A program made the translations under genes and the position numbers. The notes beneath the pieces were generated by a model. That model saw only the letters and a program-made list of their open reading frames with translations, searched no databases and was not told the DNA's origin. Below, piece by piece: positions 25,810 through 33,807 of a stretch of 64,000 nt of DNA. Each line of letters begins with the position of its first letter. Position 1 is the first letter of the stretch. Source of the stretch: Jiulongibacter sediminis (GTDB taxonomy: Bacteria; Bacteroidota; Bacteroidia; Cytophagales; Spirosomataceae); contig NZ_LGTQ01000010.1 in assembly GCF_001306455.1 (NCBI RefSeq), positions 248,001 through 312,000 on the forward strand. Direction: 5' to 3'.

Positions 25810-25817
25810 TATCTTTG
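25810..25817 (+). promoter_or_regulatory. Bacteroidota -7 box upstream of the FAD dehydrogenase gene
   Basis: TATCTTTG matches TAnnTTTG exactly and ends 29 bases before the ATG at 25847. The -33 region is not convincing (a TTG lies only 13 bases upstream). Confidence 0.5.
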
Positions 25818-25846
25818 CCTCATTAAAGGATAAATACCTTTCAAGT

Positions 25847-27601
25847 ATGGAAAAAGAATTGACACTTGCTCTGCCACCCGAGCTGGCTCTTGACGAAGAC
25901 AAGCTTCGCTCCTATCTCGAGAAAAGACAAGGTACTCCCCTCTTCTATCAGATAGAAAAACAATCAATTGATGCCCGGAAGAAAAAAGTAAAAATTAATC
26001 TCAAACTTCGGATTTCTTCCAAACCTCTGTCCGATTCGCTAAGCTTCACGAAGAGTTATAATAATGTTGCTGAGGCAGAGGCCGCCATTATCGTTGGTGC
26101 AGGACCAGCCGGATTATTTGCAGCATTAAGGCTTATTGAACTGGGGATAAAGCCTATCGTGCTGGAGCGTGGCAAAGATGTCAGGAGTCGCCGCCGTGAC
26201 CTTGCCGCCATTAATAAAGACCATATTGTAGACAAAGATTCTAACTATTGCTTTGGCGAGGGTGGAGCAGGCACATACTCAGACGGCAAGCTCTATACCA
26301 GATCAAAAAAGCGGGGTGATGTTCGTCGTATCATGGAAGTTCTTGTAGCCCATGGTGCTACAGATAAAATTCTTTCAGATGCTCATCCACATATCGGAAC
26401 TAATAAATTACCAAAAGTGGTAACCGAACTCCGTGAAAGCATTCTGGCCGCAGGAGGTGAAATTCGTTTTGAAAGTAAAGTCACCGACCTCATCCTTGAA
26501 AATCACGAGATCAAAGGTATCAAAACGGAAAAAGGAGAGCTGATCAAAGGGATTGGGGTCATTTTGGCCACCGGCCACTCTGCAAGAGATATTTTCTATC
26601 TTTTGCGTGAGCATCAGGTTCTTCTAGAAGCCAAACCTTTTGCCATGGGTGTAAGAATAGAGCACCAGCAGCATTTTGTGGATAGCTGCCAGTACCACAC
26701 TGATGATCGTGGTCTTCTGCCAGCTGCAGCCTATTCTTTGGTAGCCCAAACAAAATACAAGGGTGTTCAGCGTGGCGTTTTCAGCTTTTGCATGTGCCCC
26801 GGTGGATTTATCGTACCGGCCAGTACAGCTCCTGGAGAACTCGTGGTTAATGGCATGTCACCAAGTCGAAGAGATAGCAAATTCGCCAACAGTGGTGTGG
26901 TAGTGGCCATCAATGAAGTTGACTGGAAACCCTTTGAACAACATGGTCCTTTAGCGGCACTTGAGCTTCAGAAATGGGTAGAGAAGAGTGTTTGGGAGAA
27001 GACGGTTGAGGAAGTCGGAGGTCAAATGTCAGATGTTCGAGGTTTGACCGATGACGGAAGACCGATGACCGGGGCCGAAAGTCAGAAGTTGGAAGTATTG
27101 GAGAACGGAGAAGGGAGAAAGGAGAAAGGAGAAGATGGAAGTGGGGGCATGGAAAATTCTTCCAACCTCAAACATCAAACATCTGACACCCAGCACCCAA
27201 CACACTCCCAATACGCTCCTGCACAGCGGATACCTGATTTTCTGGCAGGGCGGGTTTCTAAAAAATTGAATGAGACTTCGTATCAGCCGGGATTGGTTTC
27301 TATGGATATGAATGAAGTTTTACCAGATTTTATCGCTCAGCCATTAAGGCAAGCTATTAAAGAATTCGGTAAGCGAATGAAAGGTTACGATGGACCGGGC
27401 GGGCAACTAATCGGACTTGAGAGCCGCACCTCCTCACCCGTAAGAATCCCTCGCGACCGTGAAACTCTGGAACATATACAGACTAAAAGACTTTTCCCCT
27501 GCGGAGAAGGAGCCGGCTATGCAGGAGGAATCGTGAGTGCTGCCGTTGATGGGGAGCGATGTGCAGAAGCCTTGGCTGCGATTTATGCCAAAAAGAATTA
27601 A
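25847..27601 (+). CDS. FAD-dependent dehydrogenase (COG2509-like) with in-frame repeat insertion
   Basis: 584 residues. A short N-terminal alpha/beta domain precedes an FAD-binding Rossmann motif (IIVGAGPAGLFAALRLIELG, from about residue 80) with ERGKDVRSRRRD and a CFGEGGAGTYSDGKLYTR segment. A C-terminal FAD-contacting block has PCGEGAGYAGGIVSAAVDG. These are marks of the uncharacterised NAD(P)/FAD-dependent oxidoreductases of COG2509. About residues 388-455 (27009-27210) are low-complexity and polar, unlike the rest, and are encoded by an imperfect inverted repeat; the conserved frame resumes at QRIPDFLAGRVSKKLNETS. The protein remains open and may be functional. A -7 promoter box precedes it. 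Confidence 0.8.
   Translation: MEKELTLALPPELALDEDKLRSYLEKRQGTPLFYQIEKQSIDARKKKVKINLKLRISSKPLSDSLSFTKSYNNVAEAEAAIIVGAGPAGLFAALRLIELGIKPIVLERGKDVRSRRRDLAAINKDHIVDKDSNYCFGEGGAGTYSDGKLYTRSKKRGDVRRIMEVLVAHGATDKILSDAHPHIGTNKLPKVVTELRESILAAGGEIRFESKVTDLILENHEIKGIKTEKGELIKGIGVILATGHSARDIFYLLREHQVLLEAKPFAMGVRIEHQQHFVDSCQYHTDDRGLLPAAAYSLVAQTKYKGVQRGVFSFCMCPGGFIVPASTAPGELVVNGMSPSRRDSKFANSGVVVAINEVDWKPFEQHGPLAALELQKWVEKSVWEKTVEEVGGQMSDVRGLTDDGRPMTGAESQKLEVLENGEGRKEKGEDGSGGMENSSNLKHQTSDTQHPTHSQYAPAQRIPDFLAGRVSKKLNETSYQPGLVSMDMNEVLPDFIAQPLRQAIKEFGKRMKGYDGPGGQLIGLESRTSSPVRIPRDRETLEHIQTKRLFPCGEGAGYAGGIVSAAVDGERCAEALAAIYAKKN
27009..27210. repeat. Repeat-like insertion inside the FAD dehydrogenase gene
   Basis: Arms at 27027-27047 and 27168-27188 are inverted copies with 18 of 21 bases matching. 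Between them is a purine-rich stretch of GGAGAAAGG-like units. The composition differs from the surrounding gene and the encoded residues are low-complexity. Boundaries are approximate. Confidence 0.55.
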
Positions 27602-27625
27602 GATTTTGGTTCGGGATAATTAAAT

Positions 27626-28276
27626 TTGAACAACTTCATCTCATCAATACATTTGAAATTAGAAAACGTCATATATAAACTGGAAAAACGGTTGAAAGAG
27701 CCGCTACCCGGTCATGATAACTTCTATACCAAAATCAGGGGCTCCAGTCTGAAAAGGGATATCCCTGATATCAATACCACTAAGAAAAGTGCGGTTCTCA
27801 TTGCCTTTTATCCGAATCAGGATGAGGCCTATCTGCCTTTTATTCTCAGACCGCCTTATGACGGCACTCATGGAGGCCAAATGGCTTTTCCCGGAGGCCG
27901 AATGGAAGAAATTGACGAGTCTTTTGAGCGTACTGCCTTACGGGAAGCTGAAGAAGAAGTAGGCCTTAAAGCATTGGATGTTAAAATCTTAGGGGAACTG
28001 ACTGAAATTTATATTCCGCCCTCCAATTACTGGGTAAAACCCATTGTAGGGGTGTTGGATTATAAACCCACTTTTTTTCCGGACGCCCGCGAAGTTGCAG
28101 AAGTTTTAGAAGTACCTGTGGCTCACCTACTCAGACCCGATGCCCTTACCGAGCGTAAAATAAGCATCAGGGGAACCCGCATGAAAACCCACGGTTTTGA
28201 GGTAGAAAACCAATGGATTTGGGGAGCCACGGCCTTGATGATTGGTGAATTGCTGGAGGTTTTGAGAAATGATTAA
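27626..28276 (+). CDS. NUDIX hydrolase, CoA-pyrophosphatase-like
   Basis: About 216 residues. The CoA-NUDIX signature is seen: FILRPPYDGTHGGQMAFPGG followed by a Nudix helix RTALREAEEEVGL, with EEIDES in place of the usual spacing. Such enzymes split coenzyme A or its oxidised forms into phosphopantetheine and 3',5'-ADP. There is no ATG near the start; TTG at 27626 or TTG at 27653 are the candidates. Because the sequence TAAATTTG at 27621-27628 could itself be a -7 box, the later start is possible. It follows the FAD enzyme by 24 bases. Confidence 0.8.
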   Translation: MNNFISSIHLKLENVIYKLEKRLKEPLPGHDNFYTKIRGSSLKRDIPDINTTKKSAVLIAFYPNQDEAYLPFILRPPYDGTHGGQMAFPGGRMEEIDESFERTALREAEEEVGLKALDVKILGELTEIYIPPSNYWVKPIVGVLDYKPTFFPDAREVAEVLEVPVAHLLRPDALTERKISIRGTRMKTHGFEVENQWIWGATALMIGELLEVLRND

Positions 28277-28446
28277 GTAGAACGCTATTCCTGAGAATAA
28301 ATTTGTCTAATCGTTATCCGAAATAACAAGATTCTGTAACGAAGTAAAGCTATTGAAATCAGAGGTAGTAATCGGGCCGGAAGACCGGAGGTAAGTCTGA
28401 GTCAAAACGCAGGAAGCCTCTTCTATTCACTATGCCAGAATAGCTG

Positions 28447-29331
28447 CTACGGCCAATACTCTCTCATCTTTTTGCTGACAAAGTCGACGCTACGCTGCAG
28501 CTGATCGAAGCCGTCAATGCCGTCCTCAATGCTGATCCACCCATCAAAACCAACGCGTCTGAGTTCCTTGAAAATAGCATCGTAGTCGTTGAGTCCTTTG
28601 CCAATTTCACCATGACTCAGGCGTTTGGCGTAGCCTTCTACTCCACTCTCTTCCTTTCGCAAATCTTCTATCGTTCCGGAGAGTAGAAAGCGGTCACTGG
28701 CATGCATAGTTACTACGCGGTCAGAAACCCGGTAAAGCAGCTCCAATGGATCTTCACCCGCCAAAAAGGCATTACTGGGGTCATAATTGACACCAAAGTT
28801 TGGATGCTGAATACGCTCAACTAATTGACAAAAAACCTCCATTTTCTGGGCAAATTCAGGGTAAGTCCAGAAATCGTCTTTGTAATGATTTTCAATGATA
28901 AGGGTGATACCCAACTCGCTCGCTAAAGGCAGACAAGCCTCAATGCCTTTGGCTGCAAGTGCAATACCCTCTTCAATGCTCAGTTCCGGTCGCCGTTGGC
29001 CGGATAACACCCTACAATATTTTCCACCCAACACATGGGTCATCCGTATCCAGCTTTTCTGCTTTTCAATTTCCTTTTGATGAAGGGTTTCATCAGGAAT
29101 GGTAAAATCGGGCGAGCAGCACATCATGGGAATCACTTTTCCATGTTCCTCCACTTGCTTTCTGAATAGGGGCCAGTTGGCCTCATCGACCATTTCCAGA
29201 AAACCGGCATACCATTCGATGCCATCCACAGGCAACGAACAGGCCAGTTCTATCCATTCAGATACTTTCATACTGCCGTCTTTGCAGAGTGCCTGCATGT
29301 AGGCTTTGGGGAATACGGCGAGTTTGGGCAT
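28447..29331 (-). CDS. Sugar phosphate isomerase/epimerase-like TIM-barrel protein
   Basis: 294 residues of the xylose-isomerase-like TIM-barrel family: ITLIIENHYKD (metal Glu), GVNYDPSNAFLAGEDP (Asp), VVTMHASDR (His) and GWISIEDGIDGFDQ (Glu) supply a typical divalent-metal site. These proteins isomerise or epimerise ketoses or dehydrate inositol derivatives. It is the last gene of a four-gene minus-strand operon with SDR, zinc dehydrogenase and OMPDC-family genes, all suited to polyol or sugar-acid breakdown. The start lies 11 bases after the SDR stop. Confidence 0.8.
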   Translation of the reverse strand: MPKLAVFPKAYMQALCKDGSMKVSEWIELACSLPVDGIEWYAGFLEMVDEANWPLFRKQVEEHGKVIPMMCCSPDFTIPDETLHQKEIEKQKSWIRMTHVLGGKYCRVLSGQRRPELSIEEGIALAAKGIEACLPLASELGITLIIENHYKDDFWTYPEFAQKMEVFCQLVERIQHPNFGVNYDPSNAFLAGEDPLELLYRVSDRVVTMHASDRFLLSGTIEDLRKEESGVEGYAKRLSHGEIGKGLNDYDAIFKELRRVGFDGWISIEDGIDGFDQLQRSVDFVSKKMREYWP

Positions 29332-29342
29332 GATTCAGATTC

Positions 29343-30137
29343 TTATTTGTGTGATCCCTCCCAACTTTTAGGCAGGTTTCTACCAATCATCGGAAATTGT
29401 TCTAAATCCATCACCTGGGCACTTACCGGGCCACATTCATCCGACAACAGGAAGACGGCTCCGGCAGCAATTTCTTCGGGTGCAAAAAGGCGTTTGGCAG
29501 GAGCAAAAATATCCGGAAGGTCACGGTACCAATCAGACTTCATACCCTGTGCGGCCTTAATTTGCATTTCATTATCCGTAAGTACCCAGCCGGGATTGAT
29601 CTGATTTACACGCACACCATACTCCCGAAAAAGGCTATCACCCAGGTTACGGGTCATGGTCATGAGGCCACCTTTAGAAATGCTGTAGGCCAAAAGATCA
29701 GGTTCACCGCCCCAGGCATTGATGGAGCCGATATTGAGCACATTCCCCTTATTTTCAATAAGTTGATCCAATGATTTTTCAATCAAAGCCAAACCAGACA
29801 CCAGATTTATATCCAGCACCTTACGCAGAAAATCAGAAGAAGTAGTTCGGATATTAGAAGATACAATAGTGGCCGCATTATTGACCAATGCATCCAGTTT
29901 ACTAAACCTTTCTACTGCCAGATCTACCAGTTTTTCTGCGGCATCTTCTTCAGTAATATCTATGGTAAGCATGGCTGAATTCTCAGGCCCTAGTTCAGCA
30001 TAAAGTTGCTCTCCAGCCTGATCATCCAAACCGTTCAGAATCACTTTTGCTCCTTCCCTAACACAACTTTTAGCTATGGCTTTGCCGATGCCGGTATAGC
30101 TTCCTGTGATGAGTATGACTTTGTCTTTTAATCTCAT
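29343..30137 (-). CDS. Short-chain dehydrogenase/reductase
   Basis: 264 residues of a classical SDR: cofactor motif ITGSYTGIGKAIA, NNAATIVSSN (NNAG equivalent), catalytic Ser in LNIGSINAWGG, and YSISKGG with the catalytic Tyr and Lys. The Asn-Gly after the second strand (ILNGLDDQAG) gives little clue to NAD or NADP preference. One base separates it from the upstream dehydrogenase gene. The likely role is oxidation of a sugar or polyol intermediate in the same pathway. Confidence 0.85.
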   Translation of the reverse strand: MRLKDKVILITGSYTGIGKAIAKSCVREGAKVILNGLDDQAGEQLYAELGPENSAMLTIDITEEDAAEKLVDLAVERFSKLDALVNNAATIVSSNIRTTSSDFLRKVLDINLVSGLALIEKSLDQLIENKGNVLNIGSINAWGGEPDLLAYSISKGGLMTMTRNLGDSLFREYGVRVNQINPGWVLTDNEMQIKAAQGMKSDWYRDLPDIFAPAKRLFAPEEIAAGAVFLLSDECGPVSAQVMDLEQFPMIGRNLPKSWEGSHK

Positions 30138-30138
30138 A

Positions 30139-31164
30139 TTAATCCGGTTTCAAAACACTCTTAATAATCTCCCCTGAGTGCATTTTCTCAAAAGCTTCAT
30201 GCCATTCAGAAGTTTTCCATACCCCGCCAATGATGGGTTTTACATCCAGTTTGGCACTACTCATGAGTCCCAGCACTTTTTCCCAAATGGGCCAGTTGTG
30301 GCTAAAACTGCCTTGCAGCGTAACGTTTTTCTGCACCAGCGGATCCAGTGAAAAGTTGAAAGGTGTGGGTCCCCAACCTACTTTAGCTATTTGTCCCTTT
30401 GGCCGAACCATATCCAAAGCAATTTTGAGCGTTTCGCTCACACCGGCAGCATCTACCACCACATCAGCTCCCAATCCATCGGTCTTAAAAGCCCATTCGG
30501 CAGGGTCGCCTACGATGGTTTCAAAGCCGTATTGCTGTGCTATTTTTAACCGGGCTGTGTCTTTGGGCAAGCCCAGAACGGCTACATCCGCCCCGCAAAG
30601 ACTGGCCATGATGGCACATAGCGTACCGATAGTTCCCGGGCCAATGACCAGCACCCGATCACCCGGTTTAATACGGGCATTCATAACTACTGCATTATAA
30701 GCTACCGAACAAGGCTCTGTGAGACAAGCCTGCTCAAACGAAAGCGTAGCAGGTACCTTATGTAGCAGGCGTGCAGGCACTTTTACGTAACGGGTCATGG
30801 CTCCGTCTACGCCATAACCAAAGCCTTTGCGTTCCGCATCCAGATTGTAAAACCCTTGCCGGCTCATGGCACTTTGCGGGTTAATGACTGCCGCTGTTTC
30901 GCTAACCACGCGGTCGCCCTCTTTCCAGGTCTTGACATTTTTGCCCAGCTCGGCAATGTGCCCTCCAAACTCGTGCCCCAGCACCACCGGGTAATTGACC
31001 GGCCAACTGTGATCAGAAGTCCACTGATGCAAATCGCTGCCGCAGACACCCACATTGGCTACTTCAAGCAGCACATCGTCATCTCCAATTTCTGGTTTGG
31101 GTACTTCCCTCAACTCTACGCTGCCTTTTTCTTCGGCATAATTGACTACTGCCAGTGATTTCAT
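30139..31164 (-). CDS. Zinc-dependent medium-chain dehydrogenase (sorbitol/threonine dehydrogenase-like)
   Basis: 341 residues. The catalytic zinc site is present: CGSDLHQW (Cys), GHEFGGHIAELG (His-Glu) and a later LTEPCSVAYNA Glu, with the Rossmann motif VLVIGPGTIGTLCAIMA. The four Cys of the structural zinc lobe are absent; the loop reads ETAAVINPQSAMSRQGFYN. Loss of structural zinc is known in sorbitol dehydrogenases. Together with the adjacent SDR and isomerase genes it points to a polyol or sugar oxidation route. Two structured repeats lie in the 115 bases upstream. Confidence 0.85.
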   Translation of the reverse strand: MKSLAVVNYAEEKGSVELREVPKPEIGDDDVLLEVANVGVCGSDLHQWTSDHSWPVNYPVVLGHEFGGHIAELGKNVKTWKEGDRVVSETAAVINPQSAMSRQGFYNLDAERKGFGYGVDGAMTRYVKVPARLLHKVPATLSFEQACLTEPCSVAYNAVVMNARIKPGDRVLVIGPGTIGTLCAIMASLCGADVAVLGLPKDTARLKIAQQYGFETIVGDPAEWAFKTDGLGADVVVDAAGVSETLKIALDMVRPKGQIAKVGWGPTPFNFSLDPLVQKNVTLQGSFSHNWPIWEKVLGLMSSAKLDVKPIIGGVWKTSEWHEAFEKMHSGEIIKSVLKPD

Positions 31165-31247
31165 CGTTGAACATTTTAATATTTAATCGTCAGACCCAAA
31201 GGGTCAGCCTTGAGAATCTGCAATTCGTCTTCCATTTTGAATCTTTT

Positions 31248-31276
31248 CGGGTCTGATTTCTGCCAAGTCTGACCTG
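31248..31276. repeat. Palindromic intergenic repeat, copy B
   Basis: It matches copy A at 22193-22221 at 25 of 29 positions and keeps the hairpin. It lies just downstream of the stop of the OMPDC-family gene, inside the operon. A small GACCC-AAA-GGGTC hairpin lies at 31193-31205. Confidence 0.6.
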
Positions 31277-31279
31277 AAT

Positions 31280-31972
31280 TTACACCTCCCCATACCCATG
31301 AATCTTCTCACAAATGAGTCGAAGTGATTCCTCCAGATTTCCTGAAGCGGTTTTGAAAGCATCCGCGTCTATGGTGAGCGGGGCACCCAGCACCACCAGC
31401 GGGGCTCCATAAGCGGGGCACTGAATGGCCTGCTCCAGCGACAGGCCTCCGACGGCCTGAACTGGAATATTTACAGCATTCACGACTTCCCTCAGTTGAT
31501 CCAGTGGGTTCGGCATGGGGTTTCCCTGGGCGGCGATTCCGCGGCGTTCGTCGTAGCCGATGTGGTGAATCACATAGTCGCAACCCAAGTCTTCCAGCAG
31601 TTTGGCTCCTGCCACCATATCCGGGCAGCCCAGGTTATCGCCCATTACTTTTATGCCGTAATCTTTGCCCGCCTGAACCACCATTTTAATGGTTTCTGCA
31701 TGAGCACGAGCCATCACCACCACGTGTGTGGCACCGGCTTTGGCCATCATTTCGGCTTCCAGATAGCCGCCATCCATGGTCTTGAGATCAGCGACTATTG
31801 GGACACCGGGAAATGCTTCACGAAGTTTACGAACGCCATGGAGGCCTTCGGCCAGAATGAGCGGGGTACCGGCTTCCAGCCAATCTACGCCTGCCCGCAT
31901 AGCCAGAGCCGCTGTTTCCAGAGCATCGTCGATATTGGTGAGGTCCAGCGAAATTTGTACAACAGGTTTCAT
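31280..31972 (-). CDS. OMPDC-family enzyme (hexulose-6-phosphate synthase / ketogulonate-6-phosphate decarboxylase-like)
   Basis: 230 residues. The suprafamily signature is the DLKTMDGGYLEAEM segment (the DxKxxD-type active-site motif) together with VDWLEAGTPLILAEG, HVVVMARA and IPVQAVGGLS. Members convert formaldehyde plus ribulose 5-phosphate to hexulose 6-phosphate or decarboxylate 3-keto-gulonate 6-phosphate; the sequence alone does not decide. It is first in the four-gene operon, with a 14-bp palindrome between its start and the divergent DUF1593 gene. Confidence 0.8.
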   Translation of the reverse strand: MKPVVQISLDLTNIDDALETAALAMRAGVDWLEAGTPLILAEGLHGVRKLREAFPGVPIVADLKTMDGGYLEAEMMAKAGATHVVVMARAHAETIKMVVQAGKDYGIKVMGDNLGCPDMVAGAKLLEDLGCDYVIHHIGYDERRGIAAQGNPMPNPLDQLREVVNAVNIPVQAVGGLSLEQAIQCPAYGAPLVVLGAPLTIDADAFKTASGNLEESLRLICEKIHGYGEV

Positions 31973-31990
31973 TTGTATAGGGTTGAATCG

Positions 31991-32004
31991 CTACAGTTCT
32001 GTAG
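31991..32004. promoter_or_regulatory. 14-bp palindrome, candidate operator in a divergent promoter region
   Basis: CTACAG-TT-CTGTAG is a perfect inverted repeat 19 bases upstream of the minus-strand operon start and 119 bases before the plus-strand DUF1593 gene. TTTTGTAAATTTA, resembling a -7 box, follows at 32010-32022. The position fits binding by a dimeric regulator of both directions. No regulator gene adjoins. Confidence 0.4.
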
Positions 32005-32123
32005 CTCACTTTTGTAAATTTAATGGAATCCGCTTCTTTTCAAAGAATTCTTATCGAGAGAAACACCTATTAAAAAACGCATTGGCATAATGTTTAAATT
32101 GCACTCAGTAGTCATAGTCAGAC

Positions 32124-33074
32124 ATGAAACAATTCACTTTTCTGTTATTCTTATTTGGGATATTCATCCATTTGAAGGTAGACGCCCAGAGGACAAAACC
32201 TCGTGTAATCATATCTACAGATATCGGCGGTGATGATCCTGACGACTTTCAGTCAATGGTGCATTTACTGATGTATGCCAACGAACTCAATATTGAAGGT
32301 CTGGTATCCTCCCCTCCGGGAGAGGGACGGAAAGAACATATAATAGAAGCTTTAGACGCTTACGCACAGGATTTTGAAAAGCTTCGAAAGCATGGAAATT
32401 TTCCAAGCCCTGAGTATCTCAACTCTGTGACAAAACAAGGGCTAACCGAAGTTCAGTCAACCCCAAAACCATCCTCTGAGGTTTCAGAAGGTGCAAACTG
32501 GATAATTGAAAAAGCTCGTCAAAAAAATGATCAGCCTTTATATCTGTTGGTATGGGGCTCTATGACCGATGTGGCACAGGCACTCCACTTCGCTCCTGAC
32601 ATTAAAGAAAACATCAGGGTTTATATGATAGGCTCCTGGAATACCCGAATGGATTCGCTGGCTAGAAATTATGTTTTTGAGCACCATCCTGACCTTTGGC
32701 TGATTGAGAATAATACGACTTTTAGAGGCATGTATATGGGCGGGGATCAATCGGATGACTTTGGAAATACTTCTTTCGTAGAGAAATATGTTAAAGACCA
32801 TGGAGCCTTAGGCGAGATTTTCTACCAAAAGAAAAAGGACATCAAAATGGGAGACACTCCTTCTGTTCTCTATTTACTTAACGGAGATCCTGATCAACCG
32901 GAAACCGGGAGTTGGGGAGGCCGTTTTTTGAGAACGGATCATGGCCCAAATTATTTCACCGACCTAGCAGACCCCAAATTCATAGAAAATAACAGGCCCG
33001 GAGCCAAAACAGTTAATGTTTGGAGAAAAGACTTTTTAACTGACTGGGCAACACGGATGAAGTGGCTGGAATAG
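32124..33074 (+). CDS. Secreted DUF1593 nucleoside-hydrolase-like protein
   Basis: 316 residues with a signal peptide (to about VDAQ at 22). The mature start PRVIISTDIGGDDPDDFQSM is the Asp-cluster calcium site of inosine-uridine nucleoside hydrolases in its DUF1593 form, followed by LYLLVWGSMTDVAQAL and the late Trp- and Gly-rich GSWGGRFLR. DUF1593 proteins are secreted and thought to act on sugar conjugates. It is transcribed divergently from the sugar catabolism operon, so a supply role for that pathway is plausible. Confidence 0.8.
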   Translation: MKQFTFLLFLFGIFIHLKVDAQRTKPRVIISTDIGGDDPDDFQSMVHLLMYANELNIEGLVSSPPGEGRKEHIIEALDAYAQDFEKLRKHGNFPSPEYLNSVTKQGLTEVQSTPKPSSEVSEGANWIIEKARQKNDQPLYLLVWGSMTDVAQALHFAPDIKENIRVYMIGSWNTRMDSLARNYVFEHHPDLWLIENNTTFRGMYMGGDQSDDFGNTSFVEKYVKDHGALGEIFYQKKKDIKMGDTPSVLYLLNGDPDQPETGSWGGRFLRTDHGPNYFTDLADPKFIENNRPGAKTVNVWRKDFLTDWATRMKWLE

Positions 33075-33142
33075 GGTCTTTTTCCTCCTTCCTAAATCGC
33101 TTTATTAATCAATGGCTATCCTTGAAAATCCGTCAGCTTAGC

Positions 33143-33150
33143 TATATTTG
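33143..33150 (+). promoter_or_regulatory. Bacteroidota promoter for the NarL-type regulator
   Basis: TATATTTG is a perfect -7 box, with TTG (33122-33124) 18 bases upstream as a -33 element. The expected start of transcription near 33157 places the true start codon at ATG 33181 and excludes a TTG at 33148. Confidence 0.65.
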
Positions 33151-33180
33151 AGCTTCAAGTTTGTCAGAATTTATCGGCTT

Positions 33181-33807
33181 ATGATTCGCCTTGCTCTTGT
33201 AGATGACCATGAGATTTTCAGAAAAGGCCTTGAGGGTCTCCTGAAATCGCGAGGTGATTTTGAGGTATTGAACTCCATGGGCTCCGCAAATGAACTACTG
33301 GAAAATCTGCCTTTGACTACTACTGATGTTCTTCTTCTTGATCTTCAATTGCCGGACATGGAGCCTGAAATTCTTCTCAAAAAAATCAGAAGGATACAGC
33401 CTGATCTGAAAATCCTCTATCTGACATTGGTGAGGGGAAACCGCTATTTCAATAAGCTTAAACCCCTGGGTCTTCAGGGCTATATTCTTAAAGACAGCCC
33501 CGTTGAATTACTTTCAGAGGCTATTGAGTCTGTTGCTAAAGGAGAGGAATATTTCACTGATCGCTATCAGACTGAGCACCTCAACACTGTTACGACTCCG
33601 GAAAATAAAATGAAAGAACTTCTCAGTAAACGCGAGCTGGAAGTTCTCAAACTGGTAGCACAGGAATACTCAAGCTCCCAAATAGCTGAACAACTCTTCT
33701 TAAGCGTCAGCACTGTTGACAGCCACCGTAAAAATATAATGATCAAACTTGGGGTTGATAATATAGTGGGTTTAATCAAAGTGGCGGTGCAGAATGGATT
33801 GATTTAA
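33181..33807 (+). CDS. NarL/FixJ-family response regulator
   Basis: 208 residues. The receiver has VDDHE, phosphoacceptor Asp in VLLLDLQLPDM and Lys in YILKDSP; the C-terminal LuxR-type HTH runs LLSKRELEVLKLVAQEYSS through STVDSHRKNIMIKLGV. The start is set at ATG 33181 because a promoter box covers the earlier in-frame TTG. No kinase gene adjoins, so it is an orphan here. Its stop overlaps the convergent surface-protein gene at a TTAA. Confidence 0.9.
   Translation: MIRLALVDDHEIFRKGLEGLLKSRGDFEVLNSMGSANELLENLPLTTTDVLLLDLQLPDMEPEILLKKIRRIQPDLKILYLTLVRGNRYFNKLKPLGLQGYILKDSPVELLSEAIESVAKGEEYFTDRYQTEHLNTVTTPENKMKELLSKRELEVLKLVAQEYSSSQIAEQLFLSVSTVDSHRKNIMIKLGVDNIVGLIKVAVQNGLI

Noticed and set aside
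31304-32090. Several long plus-strand frames opposite the OMPDC-family gene
   Set aside because: Shadows of a GC-richer gene; the minus-strand frame has the family motifs.
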